DNA of 64,000 bases from Rossellomorea aquimaris. GTDB taxonomy: Bacteria > Bacillota > Bacilli > Bacillales > Bacillaceae_B. The stretch covers positions 1-64,000 of the forward strand of contig NZ_QNRJ01000014.1 in the NCBI RefSeq assembly GCF_003315075.1, read 5' to 3'. Each line of letters opens with the position of its first letter. The stretch's first letter is position 1. The position numbers and the translations under genes were made by a program. The notes under the pieces are model-generated. The model searched no databases, had not been told where the DNA came from, and saw nothing but the letters and a program-made list of their open reading frames with translations. Positions 26,587 through 36,030 of this stretch are shown here, one piece after another.

Positions 26587-27805
26587 ATTTTGGGTGCTGG
26601 TATCTCAGACATATAAAAGCAAAATTAAATCCAAAGGGTTTGTTTGGTCAACTCTGTTAACGATGATTTTCCTATTCGCAGGCGTTACAGTACCAAATTT
26701 AATCGATAAGATGAATAGTAACAAAGAACTTCAATCTATTGCAGTTGTTGGTTCAGATGAGGTTACAAAGGACATACTTGAAAACAGCTTGGCAAATATT
26801 TCAGTTCAAACGGCAGACAGCAGCGAAGAAGCAAAAGAGTGGTTAAATCAAAAAGAAGTCAGCGGTTATTTAGAAATGAAGAATGATGAAAACACTTTAG
26901 TAACATTAGACCCTGTAAACTCAGAGGACATCACTTCCCTGTCACAGGCTCTTCAAATGACAAAGGTACAGCAGGTTTCAAATGAGCTGGATGTGAGTGG
27001 ATCGGACTTACAAAACATATTGTCACCCATTAACTTGGATACAACAGTTTTAAATGATAATCAAAAGTCCCTGTCAGAAAAAGAAAAGAACGCTGCAGAA
27101 AATTTAGCGATCGGATTATTGTTTCTTTTGTATACTTTCGTCACATTGTATGGAACGATGATCGCGATGGAAATTGCAAAGGAAAAAGGATCTAGAATAA
27201 TGGAAGTCATTATCTCAAGTTCTTCAGCTACCACGCATTTCTTCGGGAAGCTTGTTGGAGTGTTTCTGATCAGTGTCACACAATTAAGTATATTCGGGAT
27301 CCTTGGTTACTTCATCATCACTAATTTTGGATCGGATATGATTAAAGGTTTCATGATCGACACCATTCAAAGTGTATCAAGTGTTGTATGGGTCTATGCA
27401 GTGATTTTCGCCTTGCTAGGCTATCTATTCTACGGGGTTTTAGCAGCTTTTGTAGGCTCTTTAGTATCCAAAGTAGAAGACATCAATCATTATATGTCTC
27501 CACTTTCGTATATCCTGATGATTGCCTTCATCCTCTCACTGCTTGGTGTAAGTACCCCATCGTCACTCTTGGTAACTGTCGGATCATATATTCCTTTCTT
27601 TGCTCCTATGCTCATGTTTATCAGGATCAGCCTGCTGGAGACTTCTAACCTTGAAATCATCGCATCGATGTTGATTCTCATTACTTCGGTGGCCTCACTG
27701 ATGTGGCTATGCGTAAGATTCTATCAAGGAAGTGTATTGATTTACAGTAACCAGTCCATTTTAAAATCAATAAAAAGCGCTTGGAAGCTAGCAGCAGAAA
27801 AGTGA
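26570..27805 (+). CDS. ABC-2 type permease (NatB/YhaP type, candidate immunity)
   Basis: A 411-residue permease with one N-terminal helix (about 22-42), a large extracytoplasmic domain (45-180) and five to six C-terminal helices, the ABC-2 plan of NatB/YhaP. A GTG start at 26570 overlaps the ATPase gene; GTG 26579 is an alternative. It is the last gene of the operon, closed by the terminator at 27834. Confidence 0.88.
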   Translation: MSSVYKFWVLVSQTYKSKIKSKGFVWSTLLTMIFLFAGVTVPNLIDKMNSNKELQSIAVVGSDEVTKDILENSLANISVQTADSSEEAKEWLNQKEVSGYLEMKNDENTLVTLDPVNSEDITSLSQALQMTKVQQVSNELDVSGSDLQNILSPINLDTTVLNDNQKSLSEKEKNAAENLAIGLLFLLYTFVTLYGTMIAMEIAKEKGSRIMEVIISSSSATTHFFGKLVGVFLISVTQLSIFGILGYFIITNFGSDMIKGFMIDTIQSVSSVVWVYAVIFALLGYLFYGVLAAFVGSLVSKVEDINHYMSPLSYILMIAFILSLLGVSTPSSLLVTVGSYIPFFAPMLMFIRISLLETSNLEIIASMLILITSVASLMWLCVRFYQGSVLIYSNQSILKSIKSAWKLAAEK

Positions 27806-27833
27806 AACTTGATTTGCCCATCAGCTATTAAAT

Positions 27834-27866
27834 GAAAAAAAGCTCAGAACTCTGAGCTTTTTTTCA
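27834..27866 (+). terminator. Rho-independent terminator
   Basis: AAAAAAAGCTCAGA / TCTGAGCTTTTTTT perfect stem-loop 30 bp after the permease stop. Confidence 0.9.
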
Positions 27867-27869
27867 TAT

Positions 27870-28430
27870 GCGAAATAGGTGTTTTCATTCATTCCATGCT
27901 GCAAAAGGGCTTCCAGCTTAATTACCAGAATTCATTGGAGAAGGCTTTTTTGAGGCATACTTTGGTCTCAAACTTTTCCCGTCCTTCTTCTTCTGGCTTT
28001 GTGTAATAGGAATCGTTTGTTCGATATGCAGATTAAAGGAATGCCAGTCGACTATGCGAGGTGACCAGAAGGAACATCCGCAAACAACATTCCTACTCCC
28101 TCCTTTTTATGTTGCCATTTAAAGAAGGTAGTAGTAGCTGATTGGCTGCAGTGTTCCCGCTTTTGCGAAAAGACGTTGAGAGTGCCCCGCTTCGGCTAAG
28201 GGCTCTCTACGTAAAATGGGCAAGATGTCAAAGAAAATCATCTGAGGCCGTCTCGTATAGCTTATGTTGGCCGTCGTGTCTGAACGAGATGCATACGTTT
28301 TTCATACTGTCCCACTTCTTCACCGGGAGCCGGGTACCTTATCGCTCCATTCAACTTTATCAGCATGAGGGGGGCTCCCCTCAAATTTCGCGCAATAAGA
28401 CCAACCTTAGGGAGAGTGACATATAAATAA
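27870..28430. other. Intergenic region with hairpins, no supported gene
   Basis: No frame has both a ribosome site and coding character. The GC-richer part (28150-28420) contains several possible stem-loops, for example GAGAGTGCCCC..GGGCTCTC at 28179-28206 and TGAGGGGGGCTCCCCTCA at 28366-28383. It may be a decayed mobile element; I could not identify it. Confidence 0.4.
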
Positions 28431-28431
28431 C

Positions 28432-28462
28432 AAAACACTCCAACCTAAAGATTGGAGTGTTG
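28432..28462. terminator. Terminator of the lanM operon
   Basis: AACACTCCAA / TTGGAGTGTT with an 8-nt loop, followed on the minus strand by TTTTG. Confidence 0.85.
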
Positions 28463-28475
28463 AATGCAGTATGGT

Positions 28476-28598
28476 TTAATCCAACTTACCTTCTGCGTGA
28501 TCGGAAAGAAATCCAATCAGTTTTTGGCCTGGTTGATTCTTTTCTTCATTCTTCTTTTTACTTGCCTCGTTTTCTTCCATCAATGTCTCATTTTTCAT
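28476..28598 (-). CDS. Small charged protein, 40 aa, last gene of the lantibiotic operon
   Basis: ATG 28598 follows AAGGAGACG with correct spacing and starts 19 bp after the lanM stop; the terminator follows its own stop by 14 bp. The protein is strongly charged at the N-terminus (MKNETLMEENEASKKKNEEK) and ends GFLSDHAEGKLD. It has no Cys, no signal peptide and no membrane segment. It is not a typical lantibiotic precursor. The position and ribosome site make it credible, while the function is unknown. Confidence 0.65.
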   Translation of the reverse strand: MKNETLMEENEASKKKNEEKNQPGQKLIGFLSDHAEGKLD

Positions 28599-28616
28599 TT
28601 TTCACGTCTCCTTAAA

Positions 28617-31600
28617 TTAATATAAAAGCGAAGGAACAGATTCCGGCTTGGCCAACCTTAATAATTGATACCCTACTCCAGCCTGGCCGGTAAATAAACC
28701 AATCGCATCAAAGCCTGGAATATCTCTTAGAGCATAACTGCCTTTTTGTTTCATTCTATCCAGTACACTTTGGGTGATAGCATGGGCCGTGTGAAGATGG
28801 GACGGGTCTTTAAGCTGTTTGTAGAGCGTTAAATACAGCTCAGTATCCCCCATGTTCCCGTGACAGATGCCATCATCTGTTTTTAATCCTTGCTTAAGAA
28901 TATTTTTTGCAGCTGTGTTCATTTCACTTATAAGATTATTATCTTGATAATAGGTGTTAGTTAAAGCGCGGCTTAATCCAATCCCGGCACTGCCGTGACA
29001 CCATTGATGCAGGCATACCTGATCTTCTTTTCTTCCGTCTTGCCACGCTCCGGTTTCCTCAACATAATAGTTCCTGTCTATCTCCAAGAGCTCGATTGCC
29101 GCTTGATAATATTTAGCATACGTAAGCTGGTCATGCAATCTGAATAGCACATAGCTTATCCCTGCTGCTCCATGAGCCATCCCCCCGATAAGGGACTGTT
29201 TTTCTGTCTCCAATGCTGTAAGCAGTTTATCACCATAAAGTCCTGCTATTTCCAACAGCCTGTCTTTCTCATCCACATTCTTTTCCGCTAAGTGTAATAA
29301 TGCTTGAATCACTCCTGCAATTCCACTTAAGAAGTCGATATGATCGGCTTCTTCATTCAGACTTTTCTCCAGTTCTTCAACCTGTTCCAGCCATAACTCG
29401 GTGCTGCTTCCATCTGTTAATCGGCTTCCTAATTGAAGAATGGACGTTTTCCCGTAATATGCGGATATTTGCTTGGTGAACTCAGGGACACTTTTAATAT
29501 TCTCGACTATTTTTTCATATGCTTCCTTGTATCTTGCTTCCTCTGTCACTTCATAGAGATGATGATAAAATAGGGCAACCCCCGAAAGCCCATCGTAGAA
29601 ATCTGCAGGAAGAGCTTCGATCGACCACGATTGATTACGCCCTAATGTTACATCCAGCCAGGTCATGGTTTTTTCATCCTCAGATAAGATGCTGCTCTTT
29701 AATAAATGGTCTCCAATTTTCTGAGCTTCACTGATCAATGTTTGGGCGTCAATCATCGTTTCATTACCTGGATCAACTATTTGATTGGAATATTTCTCCT
29801 GCTGATTCACATCATAATCCCCAAGAGAAACTCTTAACCATGAAACCTGGGTTTCTATTTCATCAACGCTTAAATCCCTGATTCTTTCCCTTACAAGTTC
29901 ATAGGAGGATCTGTCCAGGAAATTGGTTATCCGATTCCCGTTTCCGTCGATCAGGTCCCGGGAATCCGGATAATTAAAGAACACAGGAATATCTCCTTCA
30001 AGCATATCGTTGATTTCATGAAGAATGACTTCTTTATTTTTAAACGGATATGTCCACATGTTTTCCATCAGGTGTTCTCTGTATAAAGCATCACGGGTGT
30101 AGTCCGGATGGGTCCCTTCACTTAACATATTGACATATCTTTGAGTTGCTCTCAGGATGACTCTGACAACCTTATCCTTGAAATCATCAATTAAACCGTC
30201 ATTCAATAGCTCAGATTTATACTTTACAAAAAGGGCAGTAGAATTCCTGAAACCATCGATGATTTGTTGAACATAGGCTGTAAAGGAAACAGGTTCATTA
30301 TTCAGTTTCGGTAAGTTGTCCTTGTTTGTCAGCATGATTTCAGAGTAGTCAAATACCATTTCATCCGTTGAGAAATTTTTCGGTGACAATACTTTATATG
30401 GAAGCTTTTGTTCTTTTCCATTCAGGCCGCTCATGTCGATTCCCTCAGTATCTGTTACATCTCTGTAAAACCTTTGAGGTAATAATGAAGTGAACAGTAC
30501 AGACTCTACATGAGCGTCTTTTGCTTTAATATTGGCAAAGTCCGGAAAGTTCAATGGCGGAGATTGTTGAAACAGTGTTTCTAAATCAATAATATAAGGA
30601 TATTCCCCTTGGGCTATAAGATTTTCATAGTGAAAGTCCCCACCTTTAAGGCAATACATGATGCCCAGTATTTGCCCGAAGCGCTCATAAAAGTTAGCTA
30701 TCTGTTTTTCGTTCACACATTCTTTTTTCTCTATATTATATTCCCAGCTGTATGTGTCCCGGCAGATGATTTTATAGAACGGCATATCGAGAAGCTCATT
30801 CTTACTATTAATCCATTTGATCAAATGATTATAGGATAGAGCCACCTTCAGATTCTTAGGCTTATAAAAGACGGTTTGCCCAGAGTCAAACTCAAAACGG
30901 ATAACAGTGTGACCTTTTTGATGAGTATCCCCCATCCCCGGCTTTAAAGCGACGATCTTTGCATTTCCTATTTCCATGGTCGATACTAACTCGTCATAAT
31001 CCGCAACATAATGATCAAGGGTTTCTTTCATATTATTAACAAAGAATATCGTTCTCGTCGTTAATAAACGGGCCAATGTCACATATTCTGTATAAAAACT
31101 TACCAGTTGATGCGGATCGCCAAATTGTTTCTCTATAAAGGAGGAAAATCTCTCTTCCGGTGTATCTCCTGTCAGCTCTTCCTTCAGTTTATATATATGT
31201 AGTTCAAGGACGGCGCTTCGACTAAGGAGCGAAACCAGCTCATTCGCTAAGTTTTGTATTAATTCCCGCACGATGACTTCTACGGACACTGAATGATCTT
31301 TTATTTTCTCAAAGTGATTCTTCCATTCTTCAACTGCCCATAGTAAAAAGGGTTTAACAGGATAGGACCAATCAAAACTGGGTATTGGAGTTTCATCTTC
31401 TTCCAACAATGCCAGAGAAGTGTTAAACACCTTAAACCATTCACTATTTTCAACTGCTGAAGTGTAATGGTGGAGTTCGTTATCAGGAATCACTTTCGTC
31501 AAGTTATTATATTCCTCTTCTAAATACCCCTCATAATCAAGCTTTAGCTGAAACGCCTCATCCGAAACAATGTTCTTTTTTTCTCTCCATTTTTTCAATG

Positions 31601-31721
31601 AAGATAATTCGTCGTCAAGTCCAATGGGGTTATTCTTGAGAATGTTGTAACGCTCTCTCATCCAAAGGGCATGTACGGCAGCTTTTGAGTCAAGATGAAG
31701 TCCAAGTTTTGTGGTGGTCAT
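28617..31721 (-). CDS. lanM: Class II lanthipeptide synthetase LanM
   Basis: A bifunctional cytosolic enzyme of 1034 residues that dehydrates Ser/Thr in precursor cores and then adds Cys thiols to form lanthionine rings. The N-terminal two-thirds is the dehydratase (DUF4135) with the kinase-like GMGDTHQKGHTV and GGDFHYENL motifs. The C-terminal part is LanC-like with Zn ligands C908 (WCHG), C953 and H954 (CHG), the same spacing as known cyclases. It is the only LanM here, so it must serve all four precursors. It follows precursors 3 and 4 on the same strand after about 200 bp. Confidence 0.96.
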   Translation of the reverse strand: MTTTKLGLHLDSKAAVHALWMRERYNILKNNPIGLDDELSSLKKWREKKNIVSDEAFQLKLDYEGYLEEEYNNLTKVIPDNELHHYTSAVENSEWFKVFNTSLALLEEDETPIPSFDWSYPVKPFLLWAVEEWKNHFEKIKDHSVSVEVIVRELIQNLANELVSLLSRSAVLELHIYKLKEELTGDTPEERFSSFIEKQFGDPHQLVSFYTEYVTLARLLTTRTIFFVNNMKETLDHYVADYDELVSTMEIGNAKIVALKPGMGDTHQKGHTVIRFEFDSGQTVFYKPKNLKVALSYNHLIKWINSKNELLDMPFYKIICRDTYSWEYNIEKKECVNEKQIANFYERFGQILGIMYCLKGGDFHYENLIAQGEYPYIIDLETLFQQSPPLNFPDFANIKAKDAHVESVLFTSLLPQRFYRDVTDTEGIDMSGLNGKEQKLPYKVLSPKNFSTDEMVFDYSEIMLTNKDNLPKLNNEPVSFTAYVQQIIDGFRNSTALFVKYKSELLNDGLIDDFKDKVVRVILRATQRYVNMLSEGTHPDYTRDALYREHLMENMWTYPFKNKEVILHEINDMLEGDIPVFFNYPDSRDLIDGNGNRITNFLDRSSYELVRERIRDLSVDEIETQVSWLRVSLGDYDVNQQEKYSNQIVDPGNETMIDAQTLISEAQKIGDHLLKSSILSEDEKTMTWLDVTLGRNQSWSIEALPADFYDGLSGVALFYHHLYEVTEEARYKEAYEKIVENIKSVPEFTKQISAYYGKTSILQLGSRLTDGSSTELWLEQVEELEKSLNEEADHIDFLSGIAGVIQALLHLAEKNVDEKDRLLEIAGLYGDKLLTALETEKQSLIGGMAHGAAGISYVLFRLHDQLTYAKYYQAAIELLEIDRNYYVEETGAWQDGRKEDQVCLHQWCHGSAGIGLSRALTNTYYQDNNLISEMNTAAKNILKQGLKTDDGICHGNMGDTELYLTLYKQLKDPSHLHTAHAITQSVLDRMKQKGSYALRDIPGFDAIGLFTGQAGVGYQLLRLAKPESVPSLLY

Positions 31722-31919
31722 ATAATGTTAACTCCCTTTTTTTCTAGATTATGTATAATCCGCCCTTGCCCCCATAAAGGTCAAAGACGGATGAAAGATT
31801 TCATTAAACTATCAGGAATTAGTAATAAAGTATGGATCACGATTCTTTATGTAAAAGTGACATTCCTTATACTGATCCTTATTTTTTGATTAAAAGATTT
31901 TTGGCTTGCCGACAACTGA

Positions 31920-32147
31920 TCAGCAAGTGGCATATGAGATGGTAATGGATATTCCCACTGTCGCCCAGCCAAGGCAATAGCCGCTGGAAAGGCTTGGAGT
32001 CGTCTCCGGTTGAACATCGCCAGCACCTTGAATACTTCTCATTTCATCGGCTGACAGCTCAGAGAAAGCCTGTCCTGCCGGGTGATTCGTAAGATCACTT
32101 CGTAGTTCTGGATTCTTCCATGCTTGAATCATCATTTCTTTCGTCAT
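31920..32147 (-). CDS. lanA: Type 2 lantibiotic precursor peptide 3
   Basis: A 75-residue precursor with leader MTKEMMIQAWKNPELR.., NHPAG and QGAGDVQPE, then a 27-residue core TTPSLSSGYC...ATC with Cys at 58 and 75 and a GISITISY segment. An AGGAATG-type ribosome site precedes ATG 32147. It lies 24 bp after precursor 4 and upstream of lanM. Confidence 0.93.
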   Translation of the reverse strand: MTKEMMIQAWKNPELRSDLTNHPAGQAFSELSADEMRSIQGAGDVQPETTPSLSSGYCLGWATVGISITISYATC

Positions 32148-32171
32148 TTGTCATTCCTCCATTCAATTTGA

Positions 32172-32399
32172 TTAACACTTGGCGTAAGATACTGTGATCG
32201 AGATTCCTACAGTCAACCATCCGGCGCAAGGAGCACTTGAGAGAGTAGGAGTCGTTTCCGGCTGTACATCTCCGGCACCTTGAACGTTCATCATTTCTTC
32301 GGCTGACAGCTCAGAGAAAGCCTGTCCTGCCGGGTGATTCATGAACTCTTTTCGCATTTCTGGATTCTTCCATGCCTGAATCATCATTTCTTTCGACAT
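32172..32399 (-). CDS. lanA: Type 2 lantibiotic precursor peptide 4
   Basis: A 75-residue precursor, about 75% identical to peptide 3 by eye. The leader ends QGAGDVQPE and the core is TTPTLSSAPC...AKC with two cysteines. An AAGGAGGGA site precedes the start. It is the first structural gene after lanP; the 78-bp gap may hold its own promoter. Confidence 0.93.
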   Translation of the reverse strand: MSKEMMIQAWKNPEMRKEFMNHPAGQAFSELSAEEMMNVQGAGDVQPETTPTLSSAPCAGWLTVGISITVSYAKC

Positions 32400-32476
32400 T
32401 TGTCATCCCTCCTTTCCCTTCTATTTAATTGTATAATTTTTCTTTATTTTCAAAAAGATTCCTTTTTATGAACCGT

Positions 32477-33883
32477 TCACTTCACCAGTTGCAATGATTG
32501 GTAGGCATTCACAATGCCATGTTTAAATTGTTTGTTCTTTCTGGCCGTTTCATTTTCTTCCGCACCTTTAATAAGGGTTTTTTCGATTTTGTTAAGAGAG
32601 GGTTTTTTTCCATGTTTATCTTTATACTCTTCAATGATCAGACCGGCTGTAGCTGCGACCTTAGGGGAGGCAAGACTGGATCCGGCACTGAAGTCATATC
32701 CTTGTGGAATCCCAAGATATGTAGCAAAGATGGATTGCGGAATTTGAATCGGGTAAGTGGTTAAGATCATTGATTGAATATCAAACACTTGTTCCTCTTT
32801 GAAATTCACGCCATAGTCCCCTCCAGGAGCTCCCATATCCACGTTCTTTCCATAATTCGAGTAGGATGCCATTGTATTTTCTTTCGTAGTGGCCGCAACC
32901 GTAAATACGTCTTTCATACCGCCCGGCAAGTGAATGACGTCTTGAATATCTTCGTTCTGATCAAATGGCCGGGAAATATCATACCCGCTTGAACCCGCAG
33001 AGGCTACTACAAATACCCCATGCTTCTTTGCATATTTAACTGCTTTTTCATACGCTTTGATCACCATTTTATCTTCTTTATTTTTGGGAGATTTATAAGT
33101 TCCCAGACTTAGATTAATGACATCCATTCCATCATTTGCTGCCTCAACAATCGCTTGAATGATCCAAAAAGAATCAGCCGAACCATCATGGAATACTTTG
33201 TAGGGAACGATGCCAAGTTCCGGTCCTACCCCGATTTGCTCACCGTCAGCCGCAATGGCACCAGCCACCATCGTACCGTGACCAAGGACGTCTTGCGTGT
33301 CTTCAATCCCCGGTACAAAGGATTTACCCGGACCCACGATATTTTTCATAAGATCGGGATGTTGAAAATCGACACCACTATCAATTAGTCCGATCTTGAC
33401 ATCATGACTACCTTTCTGGAGATGATGGGATTCACCATTATTCGTCACTGCCTCAATATCCCATTGAGCATTACGGAGAAAGCTCATTGAGTTTGTTTGT
33501 ACGGTTTGCATGGGAACACGTTCAGCACTTGTTTCCAACGTGACTCTCTCTTCATCACCAAGCTGATCAGAATCTAAATGGAATGTCTGCTTCAAGTGCT
33601 TTTCTATCAATTCCTTTTGTTTGGCGGAGCTTGCCTGAACCTTCATCACATTGATTTCTTCAATTTCAACTGTTTCCACTTCAGGCTGCAATGAATTTAA
33701 AAAGCTTTTAATATCGTTTTCTTCTCTTATATTTTCAAATTCTATTAATAATTGAGATTCGACATTCTCTTTACCAACTGAATTTTGTGCCTGGGTTGTG
33801 TCCACACTCCAATGGGCCGTCCCACCCAGGAGTACTAATAGCACAATGAATAACTTTGTAAAATTAGGCATATATTTTTTCAT
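32477..33883 (-). CDS. lanP: LicP-like extracellular lantibiotic leader protease (S8 subtilase)
   Basis: A 468-residue secreted subtilase: signal peptide (1-33), prodomain (about 40-130) and catalytic domain with D168 (LIDSGVD), H202 (GHGTMVAG) and S403 (GSSLASP). In lichenicidin LicP removes the residual NDVNPE after LanT cleavage and needs Glu before the cut; the four precursors here carry GDVQPE at that place, so the same job is expected. Odd: the oxyanion-hole position, normally Asn in AGN, reads AGSSG (S298). The start overlaps the end of lanT by 20 bp, showing translational coupling. Confidence 0.93.
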   Translation of the reverse strand: MKKYMPNFTKLFIVLLVLLGGTAHWSVDTTQAQNSVGKENVESQLLIEFENIREENDIKSFLNSLQPEVETVEIEEINVMKVQASSAKQKELIEKHLKQTFHLDSDQLGDEERVTLETSAERVPMQTVQTNSMSFLRNAQWDIEAVTNNGESHHLQKGSHDVKIGLIDSGVDFQHPDLMKNIVGPGKSFVPGIEDTQDVLGHGTMVAGAIAADGEQIGVGPELGIVPYKVFHDGSADSFWIIQAIVEAANDGMDVINLSLGTYKSPKNKEDKMVIKAYEKAVKYAKKHGVFVVASAGSSGYDISRPFDQNEDIQDVIHLPGGMKDVFTVAATTKENTMASYSNYGKNVDMGAPGGDYGVNFKEEQVFDIQSMILTTYPIQIPQSIFATYLGIPQGYDFSAGSSLASPKVAATAGLIIEEYKDKHGKKPSLNKIEKTLIKGAEENETARKNKQFKHGIVNAYQSLQLVK

Positions 33884-36020
33884 TTACTCGATTCCCTTTC
33901 TTATTGGCGGTATACAACTCAGCGTAATAACCAGACTGGTCCAGAAGGCTTTGATGGTTACCTTCCTCAATGATTTCCCCATCCTTTAATACAAAAATCT
34001 TATCAGCATTAATAATGGTACTCAGCCGATGCGCGATAATGATCCTTGTACAATTCAGCTCGGAAATACTCTTATCGATTTTTTTCTCTGAAATATTATC
34101 GAGGGCACTTGTGGCTTCATCCAGAATCAATACTGCCGGTTCATTATACAAAGCCCTTGCCAAAGCAAGACGCTGTCTCTGACCTCCGGAAAAATTGACC
34201 CCTTTCTCTGAAACATTCGTCTGGAATCCCAGTGGACATACTAATATATCCTGGAGAACATCCGCTCTCCCGCATGTTTCAATTAATCTTTCTTGATCTA
34301 TATCTCCATCTTGCATCGCTATGTTCTCAATGACAGGTTTATTAAATAATTTGGTTTCCTGTAAAACTGTGCCCAGTTGACTACGAAGTGTGTGCAGATT
34401 GAAATCTTCTATATTCGTATTATCGTAGTGGATTTCTCCCGAGGAAGGAGTATATAGACCAAGAAGGAGCTTGGCTATCGTACTTTTACCAGACCCCGAG
34501 TCTCCGACGATGGCCACCTTCTCACCGGGCTTCACGTCTAGAGAAACGTTTTTTAAAACAGGATCGGAAAACTTGCTGTAACGGAAAGAAACGTTCTTTA
34601 AGGAAACGGCCCCTTTCAGTTTGGCATGATCCCTGTCAGGATTGAGGTTTTCTTTGTTGCTTTTGATTACATCGTACAAACGTTGAATATAGGATTTTAA
34701 TGAAATGATTTCTGTGTATCCTAAACCCAAAGATGATATTGGTGCGATAAACGATAAAGCCAAGGTGCTGAATGCCACTAATGTTCCTAGCGTGATGGAC
34801 CCATCCACAACAAGATAACCACCCGACCATAATAAGAAAATCGGCAGGCCGAATTGAATGGTGGACGGAAGTATGTTCAAGGTAGTAGTCCAAATACTGC
34901 GTCTTTCTGAGCTCTTCAGTTGTTGTTTAAATGAACGGCTCCACTCATTAAAGAACGTATTTTCTAATCCCATCACTTTAATGTCTGAAATTCCATTGAT
35001 CGATTCAGCCAGCACATTTTGTACCTTTGTTTGATTGGTTACATCCTTACTGGTTATTCTGTGTGTGATATTGGTACTTAATAAAAGGGATCCGAATAAT
35101 AAGATTCCCATCCCTAATACACCCGCACCCAGAATACTTGACATATTAAACATTAAGATGGCATAAGAGAAAAGCATGATCCCATCGATAATAAATGTAA
35201 TAAGTCTCGTTGATAAAATCTGTCTTATGTACACATTCGAATTTGCCCTGAAAATCAGTTCTCCATTAGACCGGTTTTCGAAGAACTGATAGGGAAGCCG
35301 GTAAAGATGCTCCATGAAATGACTCATCATTTGGTCATCCATCGAAGTTTGTAGTTTGGCAATCAGGACCCCTCTACAAAAACTTAAAATCTTGTATGCC
35401 ACTAAGATGAGGAGTACCGCATACCCGATTGTGTTTAAATAACTAATATCTTTCGGAACTAACACATGATCCGTCACCCATTTGGTCACAAGGGGCAAAA
35501 CAATTCCCAATCCCTGCAGCAGCAACGAAAAAAGCAAAATGCTCACGACAAGTTTTGGTTTTTTGAAAGCAAATGTCAGGAGAAATAAGTATGGATTCAG
35601 GCGTGCTTTCTCTTCGAAATTCTCAGACGGTACAGGGACAAGCATGATTTGAGAAAAGTGCTTAGTGAACTCTTCTCCAGACAGTTTCACCCGACCCACT
35701 GCAGGGTCGACGATATAGAACATCCCCCTGTGCACTTTCTCCAGGACCACGAAATGCTTGGAGTCCCAAAATAGAATGGCAGGAAGAAAGCCATTATTCT
35801 TCACTCCTTCAGCATCAACCCTGAATGCTTTGGACTCCAAGCCTTTTTCCTTTCCTATTTCTGTCAAGTGAAGGACGGAAAATCCACCTTTGGGCACCCC
35901 GTATTCTTCTCTCAAGTCCGATAAAGAAATATGGTGCTTATAGTAACTGAGTACCATAGCCATGCAGGCGATCCCGCATTCACTATGCTCCATCTGTTCA
36001 ATAAAGGGTACTTTTCTCAT
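33864..36020 (-). CDS. lanT: LanT: peptidase C39 domain ABC exporter
   Basis: A 718-residue membrane transporter that cuts the leader at its double-glycine-like site (GA in QGAG here) and exports the peptide. Domains: C39 peptidase (1-135; C15 in HSECGIACMAM, His in KHFVVLE, Asp in IVDPAVG), six membrane helices (about 160-440) and an ATPase (470-715; Walker A GDSGSGKST, signature FSGGQRQRLALA, Walker B ILDEATSALD). ATG 36020 is preferred to an in-frame TTG six bases earlier. It sits 10 bp after the regulator gene. Confidence 0.95.
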   Translation of the reverse strand: MRKVPFIEQMEHSECGIACMAMVLSYYKHHISLSDLREEYGVPKGGFSVLHLTEIGKEKGLESKAFRVDAEGVKNNGFLPAILFWDSKHFVVLEKVHRGMFYIVDPAVGRVKLSGEEFTKHFSQIMLVPVPSENFEEKARLNPYLFLLTFAFKKPKLVVSILLFSLLLQGLGIVLPLVTKWVTDHVLVPKDISYLNTIGYAVLLILVAYKILSFCRGVLIAKLQTSMDDQMMSHFMEHLYRLPYQFFENRSNGELIFRANSNVYIRQILSTRLITFIIDGIMLFSYAILMFNMSSILGAGVLGMGILLFGSLLLSTNITHRITSKDVTNQTKVQNVLAESINGISDIKVMGLENTFFNEWSRSFKQQLKSSERRSIWTTTLNILPSTIQFGLPIFLLWSGGYLVVDGSITLGTLVAFSTLALSFIAPISSLGLGYTEIISLKSYIQRLYDVIKSNKENLNPDRDHAKLKGAVSLKNVSFRYSKFSDPVLKNVSLDVKPGEKVAIVGDSGSGKSTIAKLLLGLYTPSSGEIHYDNTNIEDFNLHTLRSQLGTVLQETKLFNKPVIENIAMQDGDIDQERLIETCGRADVLQDILVCPLGFQTNVSEKGVNFSGGQRQRLALARALYNEPAVLILDEATSALDNISEKKIDKSISELNCTRIIIAHRLSTIINADKIFVLKDGEIIEEGNHQSLLDQSGYYAELYTANKKGNRVNEKIYA

Positions 36021-36030
36021 AAACAACCAC

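Noticed and set aside
28142-28426. 94-residue plus-strand frame
   Set aside because: No ribosome site, hairpin-rich and unlike any protein; treated as part of an unexplained non-coding region.
31695-31889. Plus-strand frame ending MKDFIKLSGISNKVWITILYVKV and a hydrophobic tail
   Set aside because: It overlaps the start of lanM, its internal ATG has no convincing ribosome site, and it lies antisense within the lantibiotic operon. It could be a short membrane peptide but the support is too weak.
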